This document shows positions 17,882-25,246 of a stretch of 25,255 nucleotides of DNA, piece after piece. Where the stretch lies: positions 1 to 25,255 of the forward strand of contig JBMOLK010000005.1 of NCBI GenBank assembly GCA_049325575.1. The letters run 5' to 3'. Position 1 is the stretch's first letter. Every line of letters begins with the position of its first letter. The DNA is from JBMOLK01 sp049325575. GTDB taxonomy: Bacteria; Bacillota; Clostridia; Acetivibrionales; Acetivibrionaceae. The translations under genes and the position numbers were made by a program. The notes under the pieces are model-generated. The model had not been told where the DNA came from. It made no database searches and was given only the letters and a program-made list of their open reading frames with translations.

Positions 17882-17910
17882 ATAATAACCTAATATAACA
17901 TCTTATGCAA
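17882..17910 (-). promoter_or_regulatory. Sigma-A-type promoter of the membrane protein-secA unit
   Basis: On the minus strand TTGCAT (17910-17905) and TATTAT (17887-17882) are separated by exactly 17 nt. This is a good match to the vegetative consensus TTGACA-N17-TATAAT and sits correctly oriented before the gene starting at 17797. Confidence 0.65.
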
Positions 17911-17932
17911 GATTTTGTATTGGTGCATTTCC

Positions 17933-17993
17933 TTTGTAACAAGCAGTAAAAAAGAACCGGGGCAGTCGGTTCTTTTTTACTGCTTGTTACAAA
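17933..17993. terminator. Perfect 27-bp inverted repeat, bidirectional terminator
   Basis: The arm at 17933-17959 is exactly complementary to 17967-17993 around a 7-nt loop (GGGCAGT). The inner part, an A6 run before GAACCG and CGGTTC before a T6 run, is a classic two-way Rho-independent terminator. A further 15 paired bases per side lie outside it. It ends the secreted repeat-protein gene (stop at 18050) and shields the promoter at 17882-17910. Confidence 0.8.
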
Positions 17994-18049
17994 ACAGGTA
18001 ATGGTTTAGGGGTCAGGCAGAAGAATAGAACACTTGCAATTGATTGTAC

Positions 18050-18853
18050 TTACGATTCAACAAGATCATCTATCTTGGATTTTAGATTATCAATTATTAA
18101 TTTTGCCTGCTTTTTATATTGAGCTCTTATAGCTGTTTTCTTTGTGTTCAGATCGGCAAAAACAGCTTGATATCGTTCTGCCTTTACTTTGTGAGAATCT
18201 GTCGAAGCTTTTATTTTAGCAATCCTTTGCTTTGCCAAAGCAATTTCTTCGCTTATAGCTTTGTCCATATTTGTTCTAAGGTCATTTAGTGCAGCTTTTG
18301 CTTTTTTAACTTCTTCTTTTATTGCTGCTGAAGTTTTCTCATCCAGCTTTTTAGAAGCAGACCCTACTTGGGGTGCTTCTTCTGACGGCTTTGGTGCGTA
18401 TGACGGCCTTACCCAGCCTGTCGATTTAGGTGTGTATGACGGCCATACCCAACCTGTTGGCCTTGGTGTATATGACGGCTTTACCCAGCCTGTTGGCCTT
18501 GGTGTATATGTAGGCTTTATCCACTCTATTGATTTAGGTGTACATGACGGCCTTACCCAGCCCGTAGGTTTTGGTGTGCATGATGGCCTTACCCACCCTG
18601 TTGGTTTAGGTGTATATGACGGCTTTACCCACCCTGTTGGTCTTGGTGTATATGACGGCTTTACCCAGCCTGTTGGCCTTGGTGTATGCGTAGGCCAGGA
18701 ATACGAACGATATTGATTATCAAACCGACATAGAACTGTGTTTAGTTGGTCCATATAATCCGTATCAGTATTTCTCGCCTCTGCTATAGCGCCTAATCCC
18801 ATGATACCTGCTAAAAAACAAACTATAGCAAGGCAAGTAAACAGCTTCTTCAT
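18050..18853 (-). CDS. Secreted 12-residue-repeat protein with C-terminal helical domain
   Basis: This is a 267-residue exported protein. Residues 1-26 form a signal peptide (basic KK, hydrophobic core, likely cut after AEA). Residues about 54-160 are nine tandem copies of a 12-residue unit with consensus S-Y-T-P-(R/K)-P-T-G-W-V-(K/R)-P, each with one Trp except the last. Residues 176-267 form a charged, helical domain. That domain aligns without gaps to the C-terminal domain of the RsgI encoded next door (25 of 92 positions identical by my count). The ATG at 18853 follows GGGGAGAGG at 6 nt; a frame reaching 18880 has no such site and would add nine residues before the signal peptide. A SigI-like promoter element lies at 18939-18967. 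I infer a cell-surface or secreted protein under SigI control. The Pro-Trp repeats may bind wall or polysaccharide, and the ligand is unknown. Confidence 0.82.
   Translation of the reverse strand: MKKLFTCLAIVCFLAGIMGLGAIAEARNTDTDYMDQLNTVLCRFDNQYRSYSWPTHTPRPTGWVKPSYTPRPTGWVKPSYTPKPTGWVRPSCTPKPTGWVRPSCTPKSIEWIKPTYTPRPTGWVKPSYTPRPTGWVWPSYTPKSTGWVRPSYAPKPSEEAPQVGSASKKLDEKTSAAIKEEVKKAKAALNDLRTNMDKAISEEIALAKQRIAKIKASTDSHKVKAERYQAVFADLNTKKTAIRAQYKKQAKLIIDNLKSKIDDLVES
18375..18695 (-). repeat. 36-bp tandem repeat array inside the secreted-protein gene
   Basis: About nine direct repeats of 36 bp encode the 12-residue unit centred on TGWVKP. Copies differ at a few codons (for example SIEWIKP in copy 5, TGWVWP in copy 7), so the array is diverged rather than freshly duplicated. 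The spacing is uniform and in frame with no unique spacers, so it is not a CRISPR array. Confidence 0.9.
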
Positions 18854-18938
18854 AATTGACCTCTCCCCTTTAGATTTCAACTTAAATGTTGATATATTTT
18901 TATCTATTCTTTTCGAGTTGCTGGCAATTTTACTAAAG

Positions 18939-18967
18939 AATTCGAAAATACTTTGCTTTTTTTGTGG
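18939..18967 (-). promoter_or_regulatory. Candidate SigI promoter of the secreted repeat-protein gene
   Basis: The minus strand reads CCACAAAAAAA, then 12 nt, then CGAATTC. The sigI operon has the related ACCCAAAAAAA, 10 nt, CGAATTC. Sigma-I promoters of Bacillus and clostridia carry a C-rich/A-tract -35 and a CGAA-like -10. It lies just before the rsgI stop codon on the chromosome map and about 85 nt upstream of the ATG. Confidence 0.45.
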
Positions 18968-18981
18968 AGGAAACTAAAAAA

Positions 18982-20373
18982 CTATTCCTCACCTATAATT
19001 CTTTCTATAGCATCATCCAATTCTTTATTTATGGCAGCTTCCTGTACTTTTGCTCTCTTATTTATTTGACCGATTTTAAAGTTTAATTCATCATATATGT
19101 TATTTATCAACATTTTTTTATAGCTCTCACCTAAACTTGAATTATTTATCTCTTCGATTTTCTTGTTGGCACTATCTGTTTCAAGTCTTATAGCCTCCTG
19201 TGTTCTGGAATTAAGGCTGTCCAAAAGGTTTATCGCCTTCTGCACTTCTTTATATATCGCATCGTCCTTGGCTTCATTTTGTCGGTCTGCCTTTACCGGT
19301 GCTCTAGATGGCCCTGCTGTATTGACTGTACCTGTCGGTAAAACAGGAGAGGGTAATGGTGAAACCAGAGGCATTGGCGTACTATCCGCCAGCGGCATAC
19401 CAGCCTGAATATCCAAACTTGGAACCGGAACAGGTGTACTGTTTTCAGAAGGCTTAGCCCCTTTATTTTCCCTATCAGACAAAATCTCCTTTACAACATA
19501 GTCCGTCTTATCATCCAAGGTATCTTCATCAAAACCTCTTATTATATCAATACCAATACCACTCTTTAAAGCTTCTTCTCTATTATATGTTACAAAACTA
19601 TTACTGCCGGAGCCCAATCTGTTTAAAATACTGACAACCTTACTGCTCCTTACTTCTTCCATGGTCATATCTATTCCCAGTTCTTTTGCTTTAACATAAA
19701 CTGCCTGCCTTCCCATTGACATACCTCTTCTCTCTGCCAGGCTTTTTAACTTTGGAGATACCTTGATAATAACAGGCAGAAGACTTTCATCATAAAAGCT
19801 TATGTTCTTCTTATATGACAGTAGAAGACTGTCAAAATAGACTTCTTGGCTATCTTGTCCCTTACCGGCGGCTGTCCTAGTATTTAATGATGCTGCAATT
19901 AAAACAGTGCTTTCCTTGCCGGAAATATACCCTTCTTCTTTTGACTTTTTAATTAGTTGTTCTAAAGCAATCTCTATCGAATTATTCTTTAGCTTTAAGC
20001 CTTTTAGCAGTTTTTCACCATCTTTATTTATTGCTCTTATATCCACTATTACACCTTGTCTGTTTATTGCAAATTCCATGCTGGGGTTTATATCCACATC
20101 TATGAAGGCATATACAGTATTTTGATAGCTAAATCTGAAATACAGAAAAATCAGAATAAAAACTGCTGCACCAGCAGCTGTTAATGAAAGAACCTTCACC
20201 ATTTTACTAATTATATGCCTTCTTAAGCCCTGAATATCTGCCTCATCAAATTGGATTTGTTGTCCTATATACATTTGAGGTCGTTTCTTAACTGCTATAA
20301 AGTCACTTTTATCAGTCATAACAATTGCTTCGGTTTCCAGCAACTTTAATACAGTCCCTATATGTGTTCCCAT
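18982..20373 (-). CDS. rsgI: Membrane anti-sigma-I factor RsgI
   Basis: This is a 463-residue transmembrane anti-sigma factor that should hold SigI inactive until an outside signal arrives. Residues 1-50 form the RsgI N-terminal sigma-binding domain (TVLKLLETEAIVMTDKSDFI). Residues 58-82 are the single membrane helix. Residues about 86-300 form the conserved extracellular middle domain, with the DINPSMEFAIN motif (Asn96-Pro97). Self-cleavage of RsgI proteins is reported at this Asn-Pro bond. Residues about 305-365 are a Pro/Thr/Ser linker. Residues 371-463 form a helical sensor domain homologous to the tail of the neighbouring secreted protein. Clostridial RsgI proteins often carry carbohydrate-binding or hydrolase domains in this position; this one does not. 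The start lies 5 nt after the sigI stop, with GGAGG inside the sigI end, so translation is coupled. Confidence 0.92.
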   Translation of the reverse strand: MGTHIGTVLKLLETEAIVMTDKSDFIAVKKRPQMYIGQQIQFDEADIQGLRRHIISKMVKVLSLTAAGAAVFILIFLYFRFSYQNTVYAFIDVDINPSMEFAINRQGVIVDIRAINKDGEKLLKGLKLKNNSIEIALEQLIKKSKEEGYISGKESTVLIAASLNTRTAAGKGQDSQEVYFDSLLLSYKKNISFYDESLLPVIIKVSPKLKSLAERRGMSMGRQAVYVKAKELGIDMTMEEVRSSKVVSILNRLGSGSNSFVTYNREEALKSGIGIDIIRGFDEDTLDDKTDYVVKEILSDRENKGAKPSENSTPVPVPSLDIQAGMPLADSTPMPLVSPLPSPVLPTGTVNTAGPSRAPVKADRQNEAKDDAIYKEVQKAINLLDSLNSRTQEAIRLETDSANKKIEEINNSSLGESYKKMLINNIYDELNFKIGQINKRAKVQEAAINKELDDAIERIIGEE

Positions 20374-20378
20374 TTACC

Positions 20379-21122
20379 CTAACCTCCATCATTTACACTT
20401 TCTACATATCTTTTCAATACTTCAAGGTTACTTTTCAGTATCAGGCTTACTGCTATTATGAATTTCCTGTTTCTTTCTATCGTCCTTTGGTTTACACTTA
20501 CCATCTTCATCAGATCAACCATAGGTATGTTTTTTCTTCGGTTCATTCTTTTGAACAAAAACTCGTTTTCTGCAATCAGCTTGGCTATTTTTATCAACTG
20601 GAGCTTTGAATCAGTATGCTTTGGAGAACTTATAACCAGATCAGCAAGGGTTATACCAAATTCAGACAATTTACGCTCAAAATAATATATTTCTTCCTTT
20701 GTCTCAATACTTTGAAACTGGTCAGGGTAAGACGCTTCTGCATAAACAACTTCGAAATCTTCGTTGTCATTATTGGAGAAGTAAGTGAAAGGAAAAGTCT
20801 TTCTATCTTTCTTATTTTTTCTCATATAATCTATCAGTCTTCTTTTTATAACTATTTCCGAAAACTTGATAAAATTAGTTTTCATGTCTTTATCATAACT
20901 GTCAATTGCTTCGTTAAAGGCCAGAAGTCCAATACTATACTCGTCGCTGTTTTCAACTTCAACGTATTTGCGAATGGTACGAGACACAGTATTTATTATA
21001 AAAGGTTTGTAGTCTTCTATAAGCTTTTCTTTTAAAGCCACATTACCATGCTTTATGTCTTCTAGATAATTACATATAGAGTCTTTAGGCTTTTTTCTGT
21101 TAAAAAACTGCACCCCTGGCAA
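20379..21122 (-). CDS. sigI: RNA polymerase sigma factor SigI
   Basis: This is an alternative sigma factor of the SigI group (247 residues from the preferred start). It directs RNA polymerase to stress or, in cellulolytic clostridia, polysaccharide-responsive genes. The N-terminal part has DYKPFIINTVSRTIRKYV and the region-2 core EYSIGLLAFNEAIDSYD. The C-terminal SigI domain ends in a helix-turn-helix (VDLMKMVSVNQRTIERNRKF). No canonical ATG exists. The frame opens at TTG 21140 with no ribosome binding site, while TTG 21122 has GAGGCGGGG about 6 nt upstream and fits the family N-terminus, so I prefer it. It is followed after 5 nt by rsgI, its anti-sigma factor. A CGAATTC promoter-like element lies at 21162-21191, consistent with autoregulation. 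The family call is firm and the start is not. Confidence 0.92.
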   Translation of the reverse strand: MPGVQFFNRKKPKDSICNYLEDIKHGNVALKEKLIEDYKPFIINTVSRTIRKYVEVENSDEYSIGLLAFNEAIDSYDKDMKTNFIKFSEIVIKRRLIDYMRKNKKDRKTFPFTYFSNNDNEDFEVVYAEASYPDQFQSIETKEEIYYFERKLSEFGITLADLVISSPKHTDSKLQLIKIAKLIAENEFLFKRMNRRKNIPMVDLMKMVSVNQRTIERNRKFIIAVSLILKSNLEVLKRYVESVNDGG

Positions 21123-21161
21123 AAAAACCCCGCCTCTCAAAACACTAATGTCATATTTATA

Positions 21162-21191
21162 GAATTCGATTAATTTTATTTTTTTGGGTAC
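21162..21191 (-). promoter_or_regulatory. Candidate autoregulatory SigI promoter of sigI-rsgI
   Basis: The minus strand reads GTACCCAAAAAAA, then 10 nt, then CGAATTC, ending about 22 nt upstream of the first possible start. It resembles known sigma-I promoters (C-rich -35, CGAA -10) and the element before the secreted repeat gene. Confidence 0.5.
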
Positions 21192-21223
21192 AGGATTAAT
21201 AAAAATTTATTTTCCAATTATTA

Positions 21224-22366
21224 TTATGGTTTTTTCCTGTAAACTTTTTTGTTTTCATCATACTTGTCAAAAAATCTATAACCTTCATTCTGCAGCATAC
21301 CTTCACTTTTCCCCAACACCAAAAAACCACTTATATCCAATGAATTGTAAAAGTGCTCCAATACTTTTTTCTGGAGGGCAGTATCAAAGTAAATCATCAC
21401 ATTTCTACAAAGTATTAACTGGAATTCGTTCAGTATTCCGGGTTCAACAAGACTGTGCTGAAAGAAAAGGATTCTCTCTTTTAAGAAACTTTTAACTTTT
21501 ATGTATTTGTCCTCTATCTCAAAATAATCATTGAAATTTTTCACTCCGCCTGCTTCCTTGTAGCCTTTTGTATCAACAGCAATCGTATCTAAAGCATATA
21601 GACCATTTTTTGCTTCTTCTATTACATATGGGTTAATATCAGTTGCATAAATACGAACTTTATCAAGCAATCCAAGTTCATTTAGTATTATTGCTACAGA
21701 ATACGGTTCCTTTCCATTGGAACAACCCACACACCATATTTTAAAATGGGTATATGAGTTAAGATATGGAAAAATTTTTTGTCTAAGCGCGGCATAAACC
21801 TCTGCATCTCTAAAAAACTCCGTTGTATTGATTGAAAAGTCAAGGAATAGCTGCTCAAACATGTCCTGGTCTTCAAGTACTTCTCTTTTAAACTCATCAA
21901 AGTTATCAGCACCGTACCTTAACATTGTTATTTTAATACGTCTGATGATACTTTCTATTTGGTATTGTGTATAATCGTATCCATATTTCTCATTTATATC
22001 ATTAAGAAAGCCCAACACCTGCTTGTGGTCTACACACTCTCCAACTGGTTTGCCTTGACTTTTATAACTGCTTTGTTGTATGGATTTCTTCTTAACGTAC
22101 AGGCATTTGATACCAAGGCTGTAAAAATAAGAATATAAATATGTTTTCAGTACATATATTCTACACTTTTTACTTTTCTGAAACGTAAAGAGTTTATCGA
22201 CAACTTCATCAGGTACTATATTCGCATCTAGAAAAGTAATATGTGTTTCAGAGTTATCATTTTCATCAAGGTACTCAAAAAACTCCTTCAAGTCTTCTGT
22301 TGCATCAAACTCTCCCATAACAGAAATATGCATAACCATACAGCTTCTGTTGACATATATCTTCAA
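21224..22366 (-). CDS. CheR-type methyltransferase with extra N-terminal domain
   Basis: This is a 380-residue protein. Residues about 112-380 form a CheR-family S-adenosylmethionine methyltransferase, which normally methylates glutamates on chemoreceptors. It has an N-terminal helical part (QIESIIRRIKITMLRYG), TTEFFRD (181-187), the SAM loop GCSNGKEPYS (214-223), ATDINPYVIEEAKNGLY, and LILCRNVMIYF (318-327) followed by LVLGKSEGM. Lys219 replaces the usual first Glu of GEEPYS. Residues 1-95 are an added alpha/beta domain that looks STAS-like in length and strand pattern, but I cannot confirm this. The start is a TTG after AGGGGG at 8-9 nt. It follows the hybrid histidine kinase by 96 nt on the same strand. 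No chemoreceptor or CheB gene is in the window. A sensory role with that kinase is likely but its output is unknown. Confidence 0.85.
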   Translation of the reverse strand: MKIYVNRSCMVMHISVMGEFDATEDLKEFFEYLDENDNSETHITFLDANIVPDEVVDKLFTFQKSKKCRIYVLKTYLYSYFYSLGIKCLYVKKKSIQQSSYKSQGKPVGECVDHKQVLGFLNDINEKYGYDYTQYQIESIIRRIKITMLRYGADNFDEFKREVLEDQDMFEQLFLDFSINTTEFFRDAEVYAALRQKIFPYLNSYTHFKIWCVGCSNGKEPYSVAIILNELGLLDKVRIYATDINPYVIEEAKNGLYALDTIAVDTKGYKEAGGVKNFNDYFEIEDKYIKVKSFLKERILFFQHSLVEPGILNEFQLILCRNVMIYFDTALQKKVLEHFYNSLDISGFLVLGKSEGMLQNEGYRFFDKYDENKKVYRKKP

Positions 22367-22462
22367 AACCCATCCCCCTAAGAAATATCTAGGCCCAATA
22401 TCAGAATTCTTATCCGGCAGCGAGGCATTTGAGGCCTGTTGCGTTAAAAATCACCAGACATA

Positions 22463-25246
22463 TTACTTTACTATCCAGGCTTTAACCAGGCGGGTCAATA
22501 CATCGTAGTCTACCGGCTTTGATATATAGTCATTAGCCCCTGCTTCAATACACTTTTCCCTGTCTCCCTTTAACGATTTTGCAGTAAGAGCGATAATAGG
22601 TATATCCCTTAGCTCCTTGTCGTTCCTTATAGCTCTTATGGTCTCATATCCATCCATTACCGGCATCATTATATCCAGGAGGATTAAGTCCGTCTTATAT
22701 TTGCGAAGCATTTCAAGTGCAGACTTGCCGTTGTCTGCATCAATTATTTCGGCACCGTAATCTTCAAGGGCTGATGCCAGAACAAACACATTTCTCGGAT
22801 CATCATCAACGATTAGAATCCTCTTTCTATCGAGACTTAACGCACATTCTCTCTTCATTTTTGAAAACAGGTAATGCCCATGGTCCACATTCCCTTTTAC
22901 TTTATGAAGAAACAGGGTAACCTCATCAAGCAGTCTTTCTTCTGAATTTGCAGTCTTAACTATAATACTGTCAGCGTATCTTCTTATTTCTTTTTCCTGA
23001 TCAACGGAAAGATCTTTACCTGTATAAATTATGACAGGTATCTGAATGTTCTGCTCCCCGATAAATCTGCAGATATTTATACCGTTACCGTCTTTTAACT
23101 CCAAGTCCAGTACCACTGCATCATAGATGCCCCTTGCAAGCTCGCACCTTGCTTTTTCCTCGGCATCAACAATCTTTAGCTTTATTTCTCTACTTTCAAT
23201 AAGTTCTCTTATAGCGTCCTGCTGGATTGTATCATCCTCTATAACAAGCAGGTTTTTAGGACTTTTCTCTGAAAAGGCTATCATCCTTGATACTAATTCC
23301 TTAATCTCGTCCTCATTAACAGGTTTTTGCTTATACCCCAAGGCACCCATTTTTTTAAGTTTGTTATCTTCATCACATACAGAAATAATATGTACGGGAA
23401 TCTTTCTCAATTCAATAGTACTTTTAAGCTCTCTTAGCACTTCTACCCCACTCACATCAGGAAGTTTCAGATCCAGAAGGATACCATCCACCTTATGCTT
23501 TTTAAGCATATCCAATCCTTCTCTTCCACTGTATGCCAGCAGAGTTTCAAAACCCGCGCTGCTGTTTATATTCTCTATATAATGAGCAAAATCTTTATCA
23601 TCCTCTATTACCATAATTACCTTTTTGCTTTTCTCGCTTGAATACTGCCTATCAGCATCGCTATGCTTGATTATCAGATCAGCTTTATCATTTTGTTTAT
23701 AAATCAAGTCTGGAAGATAGAGCGAGAAAGTGCTTCCTTCCCCTTCTCTACTATTTAACCTTACTTCACCTTTCATAAGATCAGTCAACTTCCTTGATAT
23801 AGACAACCCAAGTCCTGTTCCTCCATACTTTCTGGATATAGACCCATCTCCCTGCTGAAATTCTTCAAAAATCATGGAAAGCTTATTTTCTGAAATTCCT
23901 ATTCCCGTATCTATAACCGAAAAGACCACCCCGCCCTCTCTATCCTCATCAGGCATTACTTTAAGGGTAACGGAGCCTTCTTCTGTAAACTTAAATGCAT
24001 TAGACAAGAAGTTTCGCAAAATTTGAGAAATCTTATCCTTATCCCCCTTAAGCTTTGTATCTAAATCATCTTCTAAAACAAACCTGATATTCTTCTCTTT
24101 TGACACACCTTCAAACATCTGTTTTAGATCTTCAAGTAACTCACTTGAATTAAAAGTTGTAACATTTAGACTCAACTTTCCCGATTCAATCTTTGAAAGG
24201 TCTAAAATATCATTTATAAGCCTTAAAAGCTCCTGCCCGGCTTTATAGATTATATTTATCTTTTCCCTATCCTTTTGGGACAGCTCATTGGTCATTTTTC
24301 TATCAAGCATTTTTGCCAGCAGGATAATTGAATTCAGCGGGGTCCTAAGTTCATGAGACATATTGGCCAGAAATTCCGACTTATATTTGCTAACCCTTTC
24401 CAACTCCTCTGACCTTTTCAAAAGCTCTTCCCTTGATATTTCAAGATCTTGATTCTTGGTGTTAAGAAGTCTTGATTGTTCCTCAAGAAGCTGCTGCTGC
24501 TCTTCAAGCTGGGAATTTGTTTGCTGCAGTTCCTCGCTTTGCTGCTGCAGCAACTGCTGTTGTTCTTCAAGCTGGGCGTTTGTTTGCTGCAGTTCTTCAG
24601 TCTGCTGCTGCAGCAATCTTTGCTGCTCTTCCAGTTCCTCATTGGCTTCCTTTAGCTCATCAGCCTTCCTCTTGGCTTCCTTCTGTGCAGATTCCGAAAT
24701 TTTCAAAAGATTTCTTATTCTTTGACTTTGAATTGCTGAGTAAAGGTTAACAGAAATAATTTTGCTGGCATCTTTTAGGAATTCCTGTTTTAGAGTAGTA
24801 AAAGGCTCGAAGGAGGACAGCTCTATGACGCCGTAAAGCTCATCCTCATATACCAGCGGCAAAGTGTAAATATTAAGCGGGGCTTCTCTGATGGTCCCTG
24901 CTACAATTAATGCATCCTGCCTTTTTACATTCTTTAAAAGAATCGGCTTTCTTTCAAGCGCTGCCTGCCCAACCAGGCCCTCTCCCAGGGCATACTTGTT
25001 TGACATCTGATCCTTTTCGGTAAAGGCATAGGATGCGTTTAGATGTAAAACCTTCTCTTCATTATTGTAAATATAAAATACGCCATGCCCTGAATCCGTA
25101 ATTCTTGCCAGGAAGCTTACAGCTTTAAGCGTAAGCTCGGAAAGCGGAATATTCCCTGCAAGTTCTTCATTCAGGGAACTACGCCCGTCTTTTATCCAAA
25201 AATATTCTTTAAGTTTTCTGACTAACTGGTTATAGTAGCCTGACAT
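22463..25246 (-). CDS. GAF hybrid histidine kinase with three receiver domains (5' end uncertain)
   Basis: This is a 927-residue hybrid sensor kinase as seen. Order: GAF domain (about 30-175), long coiled coil (180-285) with three 21-residue repeats, HisKA with His298 in MSHELRTP, and HATPase (N-box Asn412/Asn416, DTGIGIS, GGTGLGLSIS). Three receivers follow, with phospho-acceptor Asp592, Asp714 and Asp858; all keep the acidic pocket. It should autophosphorylate on His298 and pass phosphate to its own receivers. No DNA-binding output is attached. The ATG at 25246 lies 9 nt from the window edge with no proper ribosome binding site, and the frame stays open to the edge. Relatives often have membrane and HAMP segments in front, so the gene may be longer and cut by the window. 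It is followed by the CheR-type gene. Confidence 0.9.
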   Translation of the reverse strand: MSGYYNQLVRKLKEYFWIKDGRSSLNEELAGNIPLSELTLKAVSFLARITDSGHGVFYIYNNEEKVLHLNASYAFTEKDQMSNKYALGEGLVGQAALERKPILLKNVKRQDALIVAGTIREAPLNIYTLPLVYEDELYGVIELSSFEPFTTLKQEFLKDASKIISVNLYSAIQSQRIRNLLKISESAQKEAKRKADELKEANEELEEQQRLLQQQTEELQQTNAQLEEQQQLLQQQSEELQQTNSQLEEQQQLLEEQSRLLNTKNQDLEISREELLKRSEELERVSKYKSEFLANMSHELRTPLNSIILLAKMLDRKMTNELSQKDREKINIIYKAGQELLRLINDILDLSKIESGKLSLNVTTFNSSELLEDLKQMFEGVSKEKNIRFVLEDDLDTKLKGDKDKISQILRNFLSNAFKFTEEGSVTLKVMPDEDREGGVVFSVIDTGIGISENKLSMIFEEFQQGDGSISRKYGGTGLGLSISRKLTDLMKGEVRLNSREGEGSTFSLYLPDLIYKQNDKADLIIKHSDADRQYSSEKSKKVIMVIEDDKDFAHYIENINSSAGFETLLAYSGREGLDMLKKHKVDGILLDLKLPDVSGVEVLRELKSTIELRKIPVHIISVCDEDNKLKKMGALGYKQKPVNEDEIKELVSRMIAFSEKSPKNLLVIEDDTIQQDAIRELIESREIKLKIVDAEEKARCELARGIYDAVVLDLELKDGNGINICRFIGEQNIQIPVIIYTGKDLSVDQEKEIRRYADSIIVKTANSEERLLDEVTLFLHKVKGNVDHGHYLFSKMKRECALSLDRKRILIVDDDPRNVFVLASALEDYGAEIIDADNGKSALEMLRKYKTDLILLDIMMPVMDGYETIRAIRNDKELRDIPIIALTAKSLKGDREKCIEAGANDYISKPVDYDVLTRLVKAWIVK
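24444..24632 (-). repeat. 63-bp tandem repeat encoding the kinase coiled coil
   Basis: Three in-frame 63-bp units encode 21-residue coiled-coil repeats beginning LEEQQ.LLQQQ and continuing EELQQTN.Q (residues about 205-267); the third copy is diverged. The glutamine-rich helices join GAF and HisKA and probably transmit the signal between them. Confidence 0.75.

Noticed and set aside
18375..18695. CRISPR-like array (about 36-bp regular repeats)
   Set aside because: The repeats abut without unique spacers and stay in frame, encoding a 12-residue unit in a protein with a signal peptide.
18261..18716. Open frame on the + strand through the 36-bp repeats
   Set aside because: It is the antisense of the repeat array. 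It lacks a ribosome binding site, and its openness follows from the repeat composition.
24456..24750. Cys/Ser- or Ala-rich + strand frames opposite the kinase coiled coil
   Set aside because: They arise from antisense reading of CAG/GAG-rich coiled-coil repeats inside a clear kinase gene.
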